DNA of 64,000 nt from Symsagittifera roscoffensis (GCF_963678635.1 NC_087070.1:34787109-34851108), one strand, 5' to 3'; shown: positions 10,144 through 20,349, counted from the stretch's first letter. The notes: generated by a model not told the origin, from the letters alone. Made by a program: numbers and translations.

Positions 10144-10998
10144 ACCTCGGATGTGAGAATAAAACAAGAACCTGTAATGACAGTTCGAAATTTGTCGGGG
10201 ACAACCAATACTCCAAACAGAAGGGAATCGAATAAAAGACAAAACAATAACAAGAATCAAAACACGAAAACAAAACCATGTAATAGATGTGGAAGGACGT
10301 TTGACCAGGGACACCTGAAAAATTGTCCAGCGATGGGGAAAACCTGTAAACGCTGTGGTAAACCCAATCAGTTCGCTAAAATGTGCAGATCCCAACAAGT
10401 AAGTGAAGTTGCGGAAGACTCGGAAGGATCGGTAGAGGAATGCGATCAGATAAGTGAAAGTGTTGGGTCATGTAGTGAATTTGAAGTTATGTCGGTACAA
10501 ACCTATCAACCGGAAAACGAGAGAGTTTCAAAGTATGTGAAAGATCGAATCAATGAAATGAGGAACAAATCAAACGAAAAAATGTTACGAGTTCAGAAAA
10601 TAGATTCGATTCGTGATCCAACATTGAATCGTGTAAAATCACTAAAGGCCATGGTACGAATAGATAACCAAATAATTCAACTAACAGTGGACACAGGAAG
10701 TCCAGTTTCATTTCTCAACTGGGCGACAACGAAGGAAATTATGGAAAAATCAAACAGAGTAAGATTCATTCCGTCAGATAAACTGAATTTACAAACCAAA
10801 TTCGTGGACTACAACAAACAACCGATCAGAATACTGGGAGCCCTAAAGACCAATCTGAGGTCAGCGGGCTGGGAGGTAAAGGGCGCCACCTTTCTGGTAT
10901 CAGAACGAAAGACCAGATGTATCATGGGACTAGACTTGCAAGGACAAGTGGGAATAGTTACTACACAAAAACCAGCGCCAGGAACTCACCAGGTTTGA
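10144..10998 (+). pseudogene. Nucleocapsid zinc knuckles plus aspartic protease, same frame as gag
   Basis: Numbering from 10153, an Asn/Lys/Arg-rich stretch precedes two cysteine clusters: C43-X2-C46-X7-H54-X3-C58 and C65-X2-C68-X4-Q73-X4-C78. The second has Gln where the zinc-binding His is expected. The protease has the catalytic DTGS at 180-183 (10690-10701) and the closing IMGLD at 257-261. The protein would bind genomic RNA and cut the polyprotein. The frame is cut off from gag by TAA at 10141 and ends in TGA at 10996-10998, where RT continues in the +1 frame. I infer a loss of frame in the CACAAAAACC region or nearby, though a programmed shift is possible. Confidence 0.85.
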
Positions 10999-11980
10999 CG
11001 TGCTCATGTGCAAGCAGTCAGAAGGTTGGAAAGAAAAATTTTTCGCTCAATTTAAAAACTTATTTGAAAGACAAGGTATTTCGAAAAATCACATTGTCAG
11101 TTCAAAATTTAAATATCCATTATCATTATGTCCGATTCAAGAAAAGGGGAGAAGAATCCCAATTCACATACAAGATAAAGTCGAAAAAAAAATCGAGAAG
11201 TTGTTGACAGAAGATCATATGACAAAACTTGATAAATGTACAAGTGATTGCTTTATCGCTCCGATTGTGATAACAGTGTAGAAAGACGATTCAATAAAAT
11301 TGGCAATGGACGCGAAACCAATCAATAGACAATTGTTCAAAAATAAATACCAAATGCCGAATGTAGATGAGCTCATTGATGGGGTAAGCCAGATTGTGAC
11401 TGAAAACAAAAAGGGTACGCTATATTTTTTGGTGTTAGATTTGAAATATGCGTACAGTCAATTAAAATTGGCTGCTGATACAGCTAGACAATGCAATTTC
11501 AACATTGTTGGTGGAAAAGCAACTGGAACCTACAGATTGTTGACAGGGTTTTACGGTTTAGCAGATATGCCAGCTGAATTTCAAAAGGCCATGGATAGAA
11601 TCATCAACCACGCTAAAAACACGTTCTGTTTTCTGGATGACATACTTATTGTGTCAAAGGGAAGTGAAATTGAACATGGAAACTTGGTAGAAGCAGTATT
11701 AAAAAAATTGGATGCGGAAAATTTGGCATTGAAACAATCAAAATGCGAATTTTTCAAACAAGAAGTGAATTGGTTGGGTCATCATCTCTCAGAAGCAGGG
11801 GTTAGACCAAAAATCACTAAAACGGAAACGGTAGTAAATTTGAACCCGCCGAAATCGCTTAAACAGCTAAGGTCATTCCTGGGAAGTATAAATCACTTAG
11901 CTAAATTTATACCTAACGCAGCAAGTCTGACTGAAAAACTAAGACCACTTCTAAAAGAAGAGAATAAAAAAAAAAGTTAA
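10997..11980 (+). pseudogene. Reverse transcriptase, interrupted
   Basis: Reading frame 2 carries the RT fingers (RRIPIHIQDKVEKKIEKLLT), is broken by TAG at 11279-11281 inside the otherwise normal V-x-KDDSIKLAMDAKPINR motif, and continues to the palm. The first catalytic Asp lies in LDLKYAYSQ (11438-11440) and the second pair in FLDDILIVS (11636-11641), where F replaces the usual Y. Then come LGHHLS and LRSFLGSINHLAKFIP. It ends at TAA 11978-11980 in an A-rich run, after which coding resumes in another frame. In a live element this would copy RNA into DNA. Confidence 0.9.
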
Positions 11981-12011
11981 AAAACATGAAACTCCCGGTA
12001 AAAAAATTTGA

Positions 12012-12609
12012 GTGGGGGATGAACACACGGTAGTATTTAATGCTATAAAAGAAGCTGTGGCAAGTATAACAAAAGTATATTATTACGATGCGACACGAGA
12101 AACACGAGTTAAATGCGATGCTAGCCACGATGGGCTAGGGGCTACATTAGAACAACAAAATGATGATGGCCTGTGGGTCCCAATTTCATTTGCATCCCGA
12201 TACCTAAATGCCCAAGAAAAAAAAATATTCAACAAATGAATTGGAGTTATTGGCAGTTGTTTGGGCAGTAGATAGATATAAACACTACCTCTTGGGAAAA
12301 CCATTTACCATTGCAACTGACCATAAAGCACTTACAACAGCATTGGATGGTAACAAATCGAACAAGACCTACCAATCACGTTTACCCCGGTGGGCTGACC
12401 GGTTACTGCCATATCAGTTCAAAATAGTTCACATTCCGGGGAGGGACATGGGCATAGTTGATTATTTATCGCGTGATCCTTTCAATGATCCCTGGCCCGA
12501 ATCAGAATTAGACGAAAAGTTTGTAGTAGCGACAATAAACTCCTTTCATGAAGCGTTCGACTGCTGGAACAGTAGGCTTAAAGAAACTGGGTCGCTCAAC
12601 CGGAACTAA
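12012..12609 (+). pseudogene. RNase H domain, in two frames
   Basis: The first part (12012-12239) includes VKCDASHDGLGATLEQ, the catalytic Asp region of Ty3/gypsy RNase H. An A-run at about 12218-12227 shifts the frame, and 12208-12609 continues with YSTNELELLAVVWAVDRYKH and TIATDHKAL (Asp at 12319-12321). It ends with PGRDMGIVDYLSRDP, the typical end of the domain. The upstream join to RT is disrupted around 11960-12015 by A- and G-runs. The domain would degrade the RNA strand during reverse transcription. Confidence 0.9.
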
Positions 12610-12612
12610 AAC

Positions 12613-12632
12613 GTTCTAGAATGTTCTAGAAG
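12613..12632. promoter_or_regulatory. Heat-shock-element-like motif
   Basis: The motif TTCTAGAATGTTCTAGAA (12614-12631) forms four perfect, alternating nTTCn/nGAAn units, the classic binding array for trimeric heat-shock factor. Binding is inferred from the pattern only. Confidence 0.5.
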
Positions 12633-12660
12633 GAATGCAAAGAAACAGTCATCAAGTAAT

Positions 12661-12676
12661 GGTTGCTATAGCAACC
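12661..12676. promoter_or_regulatory. Perfect 16-base palindrome resembling an X-box
   Basis: GGTTGCTATAGCAACC is self-complementary and close to the RFX-factor X-box pattern (GTNRCC then RGYAAC), with one mismatch in the left half. Confidence 0.4.
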
Positions 12677-12879
12677 AAAACGGTCAAAAACGAACAAAGC
12701 TCGACCGGAACGAAAGAAAACAGTTTTCACGACTGCAAAAACAGCTAAACACAGCAGTTCAACATAAACAGACCACTTTTTCGTCAAATCAACCCATCAA
12801 ACAGTCAGTCTTAAATAATTCCAAAATCGTAAAACAACCAGTACCAGAAATTTAAAAAAAAACAGACTCAAGGATCGAG

Positions 12880-13506
12880 ATGTCAGGAAACAGATCATAC
12901 GACTGGTGGTCGGGCTCACCACAAGAATGGCGAAATGAGGAACGCGAAGAGAGTCTAATGGATCCAAAGTGGAACCGCTCACTATCCAACACAAACGAAC
13001 TTTCGGAAGAGGAGGAGATCACAGAGACAGTCCAGCGTATAAGGAAAATAATTAGAGGGGGCCGGAAAAACAGAGATAGCTCCGACAGTGAAACACGACA
13101 TGCATCACGGGTGAAATGGCAGCTTGAACCGGATCAACAAAGAGAAGCAGATCAAAGACTACTCTCATTCTGGCAACTAATAGGCGGAGAAGACAAAATA
13201 CGGGAAAATAGAGAACTGGTGGCACACACCCAAGAAGTCAAGGACAGCTCGGAACATGAATCGAGTTCAGCGTTGACTAAACCAATCGCATCGGCGGAAC
13301 GGAAACTCAGTGAGGTGCAGGTAATAGAGATGGACCTGACGACTACAGAAGAGGCGGAGAGTGAAGAGGAAGTGTGCTCGATAGAACCGCCGAAGGGACT
13401 GGGAAAAACAAAACTGCAAAAGGAGCAACAAGTAGAGACCCTGGACAATTTAGCAAAACTGTTCGACAAAAGTTTACTAGCAGAATTGACCACAGAAGAC
13501 ACGTGA
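12880..13506 (+). CDS. Acidic linker ORF upstream of integrase
   Basis: This 208-codon ORF starts with ATG in ATCGAGATGTCAGG. It is rich in Glu, Ser and Arg, with no recognised domain. Its end, LDNLAKLFDKSLLAELTTED, looks like the segment that normally leads into the integrase zinc finger. Integrase follows in the -1 frame (frame 1 to frame 3) with an overlap of 131 bases (13374-13504). It may be part of a pol polyprotein broken by a lost base near 13500, or a separate reading frame joined by frameshifting. The high charge and lack of a fold signature make function unknown. Confidence 0.6.
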   Translation: MSGNRSYDWWSGSPQEWRNEEREESLMDPKWNRSLSNTNELSEEEEITETVQRIRKIIRGGRKNRDSSDSETRHASRVKWQLEPDQQREADQRLLSFWQLIGGEDKIRENRELVAHTQEVKDSSEHESSSALTKPIASAERKLSEVQVIEMDLTTTEEAESEEEVCSIEPPKGLGKTKLQKEQQVETLDNLAKLFDKSLLAELTTEDT

Positions 13507-15875
13507 TGGACCGCCTCAGACGAGTGATAGAAAGAGGGGACAAACAAGGCTTTGAAATAATGGGACCTTATACAAATCCGTTGTGGTCACAGATGGCAGT
13601 TCAGAACGACTGCATCTTGGTGAATAACCGGCTAGCAGTCCCAGTACAACTAAGACAAGCTGTCCTAAAAAGAATACATCGAGGGCATCCAGGCCATGAG
13701 GCTATGCTGGGAGCAGCGCAATACCTGTGGTGGCCACACATGAATAAGGACATTGTAAATCTGGCAGAGGAGTGCCGTAGCTGTACCAGATATGGTAAGA
13801 ATGTAAAATATCTTATTTCGAAAAATACGTCAAAACCACTGCCACTGCTCATGCAGCCGGGACAGGAAGTACAATTAGATTACGCGGGGCCCATAGAAAA
13901 CCAAAAAGGAAAAAAAATCTACCTTTTAGTAGCGATAGATCGATTCTCAAAATTTCCATCAGTGAAGGTTACAAAATCTACAAGTGGGAAGTGCACAGTA
14001 AAATTCTTGAGATCATATATCGACACGCATGGAGTTCCTGAACCAATTCGTTCGGACCAACTTTCAGGTTTTAAGGGGAAAACGCTAAAAAAAATCCGAT
14101 CGGAACTCAATATCGAGCAAAAATTCTGTCCGGTGGGGGACCACAGAGGTTGTGGTTTGGTTGAACGTACAATCCAAACTATAAAAAGAAGACTGGGGGT
14201 GATGATGCTCGAAGAAAATAATAAATCAATCAAATTATGTTTTAGTATTATAATGAGAGATTTACGGTGGAACAAGCAGAAAACCATTCAAATATCCCCG
14301 TTTCAAGCACATTTTGGCAGACTACCAAAAACAGAATTTAAAATTGTGAGGGATAGGTTTTTAAATGATTCTGATTATTTAGACAAACAACACTTGGAAC
14401 GCTCAGCACTGACGGCTTCCCAATTGAAACGTAGAATTTATCAGTCGAGAGAGAACCTCAAAATAGTACGCAAGGGACAACTCAGCAGGGATACAAGCCC
14501 ACTGCACAAGCAGCAGCTAACATCGGACAGAGATAAAGAAAGGGCCAAAGCTCTACAGGAGTTGTTGGAGGCGAACGCCCGATGGAACAACGAGAGAAGA
14601 GATGCGGCTAAAAACGATATCAGAAAATTAGTGGACGAGACAGGACTACTCAATCCCGATCTTCGAAAGGAGATGATTTACTCTTGGGAGAAAGGATTTG
14701 TGGAGGACAAGGTGGAAAATCAATGTAAATCACCACCTGAAACAATACTCAGAAAGGACCCACTAAGAAAAAGCGGACAAGCATTAACCAGACAACTAAA
14801 AGGGAAAATCGCTTCTGAAATAGACTCAACAATCAAGACGTCTACTGGCTCGATTTATAGGAAATCGGATATTGCACAATCGAAAACGGTGCTGACACAA
14901 GAAAACCAGCGAAGCACGAGTAAAAGTCCATCGGTGGAACCTACAAAAAAGTTTAAGAGGATCAGTTCCCCAGAATTACTCGAGGAGCTGGGATCAGATG
15001 AAGAACTACAAGAAGAAATGGAGATCGCAGATACGATGAATCCCATAGAGCGTTTTCAAAAGAGCCAAACAATAGTGACTTCAAAAGACACAGAAGCAGG
15101 GGGAGGTCTGAACTTGGCAGTCAAAAGAGCAAAACCCAATTTGGCGGGCCCAAAATCATCTATAGAGGAAAACGACACCAAGAAGTCGGAAAAGAACGGG
15201 AAAGAAAAGAAAAATCGAAACAAGCAGCAACAGGGGACAAGCCAAACTGCGACGGCAGTCAACCCGGAACAGGAGCAATTGACATCAAGGCCGGAAAAAG
15301 TAGACACCAAAAATCAGTCAAGTTCTACACCGAAACCAAAACAGCGGTCAAAATTGAAATGTATTGACTCCCACACTCCCCTAGAGGACATAGTCGACAC
15401 ATTCCACAATCGCAATTTAGCACCGTCCGAGTGGGAGAAGTATGCAGACCAATTGCTAAAAAGAGGAGTACAGCGAGTTGCAGACGAAATCCGAGGAAAT
15501 CTCCAACAAGTTTCGGAAAAAGATACAACTTTCGAACCACCACAAGGATTTTCGGACGAGTCGAGTACTGAAGAGTCGGGTATCAGACGAAGCTCCAGGC
15601 AAACGAAAAACAAGGAACCTAAACGCTTTGGAGACCCGATAAAACATTCAATTAAAGAGATATCAGAAAATCTCACAGGGGGAGGACTTCTGAAGGAAGC
15701 ACTTAAGGAATACAGAAATCAACTAAGAGATTTCAAGGATCGAAGCGATAGACCAATGGAATCAAAAGTGAGAAGACTCGAAGGACACCTCTTCATGCGA
15801 AAATTTGGGTATGCTACACTAGACGAAGGGGTTGAATGGAACCCGAGTTGGGAAATAGAGTTGGAAGAAAACTGA
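13374..15875 (+). CDS. Integrase with long C-terminal extension
   Basis: The zinc-binding part has HRGHPGHEAM (from 13678) and CRSC (13773-13784). The DDE core has Asp in LDYAGPI (13878), Asp in RSDQLSG (14055) and Glu in GLVERTIQ (14163), with exactly 35 residues between the last two, as in Ty3/gypsy integrases. Integrase would join element DNA to the host chromosome. About 570 residues follow the Glu. The far part includes RRSSRQTKNKEPKRFGDPIK, like the basic tail often ending gypsy pol proteins, but about 350-400 residues of charged, Gln/Ser/Lys-rich sequence lie between. No chromodomain or envelope features are visible. True coding probably begins near 13500, since upstream of that the other frame looks better. 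The ORF itself is intact. Confidence 0.88.
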   Translation: MLDRTAEGTGKNKTAKGATSRDPGQFSKTVRQKFTSRIDHRRHVMDRLRRVIERGDKQGFEIMGPYTNPLWSQMAVQNDCILVNNRLAVPVQLRQAVLKRIHRGHPGHEAMLGAAQYLWWPHMNKDIVNLAEECRSCTRYGKNVKYLISKNTSKPLPLLMQPGQEVQLDYAGPIENQKGKKIYLLVAIDRFSKFPSVKVTKSTSGKCTVKFLRSYIDTHGVPEPIRSDQLSGFKGKTLKKIRSELNIEQKFCPVGDHRGCGLVERTIQTIKRRLGVMMLEENNKSIKLCFSIIMRDLRWNKQKTIQISPFQAHFGRLPKTEFKIVRDRFLNDSDYLDKQHLERSALTASQLKRRIYQSRENLKIVRKGQLSRDTSPLHKQQLTSDRDKERAKALQELLEANARWNNERRDAAKNDIRKLVDETGLLNPDLRKEMIYSWEKGFVEDKVENQCKSPPETILRKDPLRKSGQALTRQLKGKIASEIDSTIKTSTGSIYRKSDIAQSKTVLTQENQRSTSKSPSVEPTKKFKRISSPELLEELGSDEELQEEMEIADTMNPIERFQKSQTIVTSKDTEAGGGLNLAVKRAKPNLAGPKSSIEENDTKKSEKNGKEKKNRNKQQQGTSQTATAVNPEQEQLTSRPEKVDTKNQSSSTPKPKQRSKLKCIDSHTPLEDIVDTFHNRNLAPSEWEKYADQLLKRGVQRVADEIRGNLQQVSEKDTTFEPPQGFSDESSTEESGIRRSSRQTKNKEPKRFGDPIKHSIKEISENLTGGGLLKEALKEYRNQLRDFKDRSDRPMESKVRRLEGHLFMRKFGYATLDEGVEWNPSWEIELEEN

Positions 15876-15989
15876 GAATTCCATAAACTAAACCGTCAAT
15901 TAACCAAGAGACTTTCCTATGAACTGAGTATATTGAACTCTTTTTAAATAAATTATCCTACTTACGTTGTATAATTTATTTCTTCCACC

Positions 15990-15999
15990 GAGGGGGGTG
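15990..15999 (+). promoter_or_regulatory. Polypurine tract
   Basis: GAGGGGGGTG directly precedes the right LTR and would prime plus-strand DNA synthesis. Confidence 0.75.
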
Positions 16000-16257
16000 T
16001 GTCATACCGCTACTGCAGTAGCAGTATTTGTCTAGGTATGTACAACCAACCTATGGTGCTTACTCATTACTTTTATGGTACGCTCAAGGTCATAGTGAGT
16101 GATGACATTGAGAATAAGTGAGAGATCAGAGTTCGTAACACTGATCTAGCTCTCAGTAACAAAATAAAACAAAAGAAAAAGAAAACCTAAATTCAATATT
16201 CCAAATACAGTATTGAATTACAACTTGTGTTCAACCGATATCGCAACGCATATCACA
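16000..16257 (+). repeat. 3' LTR
   Basis: It is a 258-base copy of the left LTR with six differences that I can count. It is followed by the target duplication CTTGA. Confidence 0.95.
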
Positions 16258-16262
16258 CTTGA

Positions 16263-17949
16263 GTAGCAACAGGTAATAACTCGGAATTCTCTCTGAAACA
16301 TTCGGGCAAATTCCGAATACATGACGAAAACTGCTTACAAAAGAGTCATAAGTGAGGCACAGAATAGAGACTACCTTTATAATTCAGAGCGCTAGTTGAG
16401 GAAGGAAGATAATGAAAAACCATTTTTAAGGTAATTAAGGCTGATTTGTTTTCAGTTTTTCTTATTGTTTTCAAATTATTGACCCTACTCAGTGAAAACT
16501 GTGAGGATAAGTTCCCGGGTTGACAAAAAATGCTAGTCAAACAATTCGCATACAGTTTCTCATACAGTTCATACGTTTGTTAAAAAAGTGTATGAAAACT
16601 CCATGACAAGCATTTTTTGAATACTATGGAGCTGTATGGCCAAAAATGGGAACTGTATGACTAGCATTTTCCGATAATGAAAGTGTCTGGCCATAAATGG
16701 GAACTGTACGACTAAAAAAACGAATAGAGAAGTCTAATTGAGCTATAAAGGTAAATCTATCTACAAACCTGTAATCGTGCAATCTCAGAACTGATGAGAA
16801 AAACCTGAGAAAACTAAGAGATTTGTGTTTTCTGCAGGAAATTCTTCGCGGCTGAGGAGGAAGATGAGTTTTCCACATTCATATGCTCATTTTACCGGAT
16901 TAGATGGATAAAATTAAAGAAAAAAACAAATTCAATCACACATAATTTCAACTTTATTTATGACAATTGATGACTCATCAAGGCGAGGAAAAAAAAACAT
17001 TTTCAAAAGGTTTAAATGATTCTAATTACCACCTTGGATTTACTGAAAAAATTTACGTTGATGAGAAAACTTATTTTGATGTTTGATGCGAAAAGATTTC
17101 AAGTTCAAAGGCTACTTCTAGCTTTAGAGGAACAGTTTCTGTTAAGCACAATTTTTTCAGCAAAGCAAACAGCCTTGAAATAGTTGACTCCAATACAACT
17201 GATATCCATTTTATCCGTTTCAACCCGTGACGTAGAAAAAAATTGAGTGCCCAAGCAAACAGGTTAATTTGACGCAGATTTTTGTTGCAACCAATTAGCA
17301 GCCAGGGAACAAGTCAGTCAACATTCAAGATCTATTGATTTAGCTCCCATATTTTCCATATGCCATAGATTTGCTACCATAAAACTGCAGCAGGCCATCA
17401 AGAGCATTTAACCATGATCTCATTAGACATAATTTATGAAAACAAAAGCCCCGAAAAACGGCTAATTGTATATTTTTGCAATCTGAAACAGAGGAGTGGG
17501 TTAGATAGTTTTTGCAAGTAGTTTGAATGATGTGAAGGTAAGTGAACAGGATAAACGGTATCTTCCTATCTACTGCGGGAAGTCAAACTACAAAACAAGA
17601 AAGTCGACTTCCATTGAAAAACCACTGGCTCTAAATTCATCAAACACTGGAATATCTTTCTACACAACACGCATGTTTTTATCTTGTTTGAGCCGAGAAT
17701 GACTTCTTCTTAGCTCATACTTGTTCTAAGAAGAAACTGTGTTGGCCAAATTGGACTCAAACCGAAAAAATTTTGTATGGTTCCATTGTCCATTTTTCAA
17801 TTCAAATTATCACTTACATTTTTCATTCCTTCAAACTAATGCTAGCATGCAAAATTGAAGAAAAATTGTTTACTGCAGCCAAAACTTAAGCTATGCTCTG
17901 CCATTTCTGCCGGACGTTGAAATATAAACCTTTTTTTTATCCGGATTTC
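16263..17949. other. Unassigned sequence
   Basis: No ORF of note. Around 16540-16720 short motifs of the type GGGAACTGTATGACTA repeat imperfectly on the + strand. Confidence 0.5.
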
Positions 17950-18611
17950 GGGATTTCGTAATGAAAGTAACGGAATATTTGTGCTCGGGGTGGGTTTTTT
18001 TCTTCAGACAAATTTCGACTTATAAACTAGCCATTTTTGACGGAATTTTTAAATATCAATGATTGTCCTGAGTTTAAATTTGAAAAGATATTTCACCTGC
18101 GATCATTTTTTGTAAAGTAATGTGGGTTTAAAAATTTCCATTTCGGCCAATTTGGGACAAATTACACGCAACTAATTTTTCGACCGCCGCGACTAATTTT
18201 TCGACCATCGCGACCGAGATACTCTGTTTCCAGATTTCATCTGCGACTCAACACCCTGTCCAGACTATGATTTTTTGGTCGCGGAGCTAAAATTTCCGCG
18301 ACCGAAAAAGTCAAAAAATTAGTCGCGGACCTCGTCCCGGGTAACACGTCAAAAGAGGTTCAATACGTCATAGAGATCGTTCCAAATTGGTTGAAGGAAG
18401 CTTATTTGCCATAATTTAGTGTTTACTAGGAGCGAAACCTATCCTTTGTACTTTATATGGCGTGTGGGCGATGATTTTTGCAAAAATCTCAAACTAAAAA
18501 AAATTTCTTTTCATTCTGTTACATATAATTTTTTCATGTTTTTACTGCTCCATAGACCTCAAGAGACAGTCGGAACATTCAGGGCTTGGCCCTGATACGA
18601 ACAGTCTTGTT
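17950..18611 (-). repeat. ~530-bp repeat family, copy F, with internal insertion
   Basis: It carries family landmarks (GTGCTCGGGGTGGGTTTTTT near the start, GGCCCTGATACGAACAGTCT at the end). The central palindrome is interrupted by about 170 bases of unrelated GC-richer hairpin sequence. Confidence 0.8.
18170..18345. mobile_element. Hairpin insert inside copy F
   Basis: Outer arms CCGCGACTAATTTTT (18187-18201) and its complement (18313-18328) enclose an inner pair GGTCGCGG / CCGCGACC (18278-18303). The base composition differs from the host repeat. It is probably a small non-autonomous element. Confidence 0.55.
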
Positions 18612-18885
18612 TCGCTTTCCACATTTTTCAAAGAAATCAGTAGTAGGTCGACCGAAAATATGAGCGAAAAAAATTAGGAATTCAAACAAAACCAAACAAC
18701 ATTTGATTAGTTCCAATTTAAATTTCAAGCTTGGAAGTATAATGAATCGCTAGTACTATCTCTACTATTAATGAGTTTAACTGGACGATTAATGAGTTAT
18801 AAGTCACCGGGGGCTGAATTGTCCCCCTTGTTGTGAACCATGGGTGACATAATTGTACCACCCTTCCTCGTTAGTTACTACGGTA

Positions 18886-19964
18886 CCCGCACTGACAATA
18901 ATAGATTAAGATTGATTTTAGTATGAAAAAAAAATGCAGAAAACCAATTTAAGTTGTAAAAAAGTAAATTCATCGAAAAGAAAAAATTCAGATCAACTTG
19001 GATCGATTTTACATCGATTTAAAACGATTTAATTTCAATGTTAAAAAAATCAATTCTTGTCAATTTTAAATCGAATCGAATGAATCTTAAATCTGACCCA
19101 AAACGAAATTGATCCCGATTGATTTTAAATCGATTTAAGCCGATTTTTTTCCTTTTTTTCATCAAATTTTCGAATGACAGAAAAAAATGAAAACTTTTGT
19201 TACGTGGCGTTACAGATACCAAAACTGAATAACATGCTTGTAAAACAAGATCAACCGTCCCCCCATCCCCCCTGATTTATGTGGTACACGATCCGATGGT
19301 TTTGTTGTGCCTGATTTTGAGAACTAAAACCCATCGAAACAATTATTCCTCATTTTCAATTGTCGGATCAAAAAGTCTTTGTGGAGGGAAACTTAATAAT
19401 TTTATTGCAAATTTTTGAGCTCAAAATCTGATTAACATTGACCAATTTCTTGATTTGTTACACAGGTTTTTGCCCAAGATTCGATTTACAATGTTGATTT
19501 TCTATGATTTCGATGCATTTTATTTGAGCTCAAAATCTGTTTTTTTTGTTACTATTTTTCTTGATTTGTTACATATGTTAATGCACAAAATCTGATTTAT
19601 AATGATAATTTTCTACATTTTCATTGCATGCTTTTGAGCTCAAAATCTGTTTTAAATTAACATTTTTTATTTATTTCTTGAATTCTAAAACATCTGGCAC
19701 GTGTCGTCAATTAGTTTTCTAAATAGCATGTTTTTTTTGCCTTTTTAGCAAAAAAAGTGATTTAGTGTGTCAAAAAATCCATCGAAATCAATTTGAACCG
19801 ATTTTTAGACACTTAAATCGATTTAGATTTTCAAAAAGATCGATTTAAATTGATTTAAAATCCATTTAACTTCGTAAAATGTACATTTTAAATCGATTTG
19901 GATCAATTTAAAATCGATTTAAAATCAATTTAAATCGACCGGAAAACATTTTTGTCAATGCGGG
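18886..19964. mobile_element. TA-flanked MITE, 1079 bp
   Basis: The ends CCCGCACTGACAA (18886) and TTGTCAATGCGGG (to 19964) are inverted repeats with one mismatch, flanked by TA on both sides (18884-18885, 19965-19966). This is the Tc1/mariner target pattern. Both subterminal regions (about 18976-19145 and 19785-19945) are crowded with AAATCGATTTA-like palindromic motifs. There is no transposase. Confidence 0.75.
19390..19680 (+). repeat. 109-110-base tandem repeat within the MITE, three copies
   Basis: GAGCTCAAAATCTG recurs at 19417, 19526 and 19636. Between the copies, CTTGATTTGTTACA also recurs. Confidence 0.75.
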
Positions 19965-20349
19965 TAGAGATCATACTTTTAAAGAAAAGATTTTCAATAT
20001 ATGAGCTCAGCAAAAAAAATAAAATCTGATAATATTCGTTTCCAAATGTTTTAGGCGGCTCTGAAGGCGGATACTTTTTATAATAAAAAGTAATTAAGCA
20101 ATGTAATTGTTCTGTTTTCAGATTGAAACCATCCAAGTAACTCCGTAGTTACCGTAGTTGATAAAATCTAATTAAAACCGTAGTTGATAAAATTCTCGAT
20201 ATTTGAACTGAAAGCTTCAGGCTAAATCTAATCGTTATAACCATGATAACATAATTCCCGACGTTTGGTACCTGATAAAGAAGAAAAAATCAAAGGAGCC
20301 CCCTGAAAAAAAAAGTAGCGGACGTCGAAGATAATCATTGACTGGAGAG

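Larger units (their letters stand above)
12610..12879 (+). other. Non-coding stretch between RNase H and the integrase ORFs
   Basis: Stops occur in every frame. Partial open stretches, rich in Gln, Lys and Ser, suggest it may once have been coding. It holds two strong palindromic motifs listed separately. Confidence 0.5.
9074..16257 (+). mobile_element. Ty3/gypsy LTR retrotransposon, full length but broken
   Basis: It has two 258-base LTRs, a 5-base target duplication (CTTGA at 9069-9073 and 16258-16262), a primer-site-like TGG immediately after the left LTR, a purine tract before the right LTR, and the order gag, zinc knuckles, protease, RT, RNase H, integrase, which is the Ty3/gypsy order. 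I count six differences between the LTRs (about 2.3%), so it is fairly young. Nevertheless the reading frame is interrupted at least six times (two stops and several frameshifts, many beside A- or G-runs). Internal length is about 6.7 kb, long for the family because of an extra stretch and a long integrase tail. No envelope-like ORF with a signal peptide or membrane segment is present. Confidence 0.95.
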
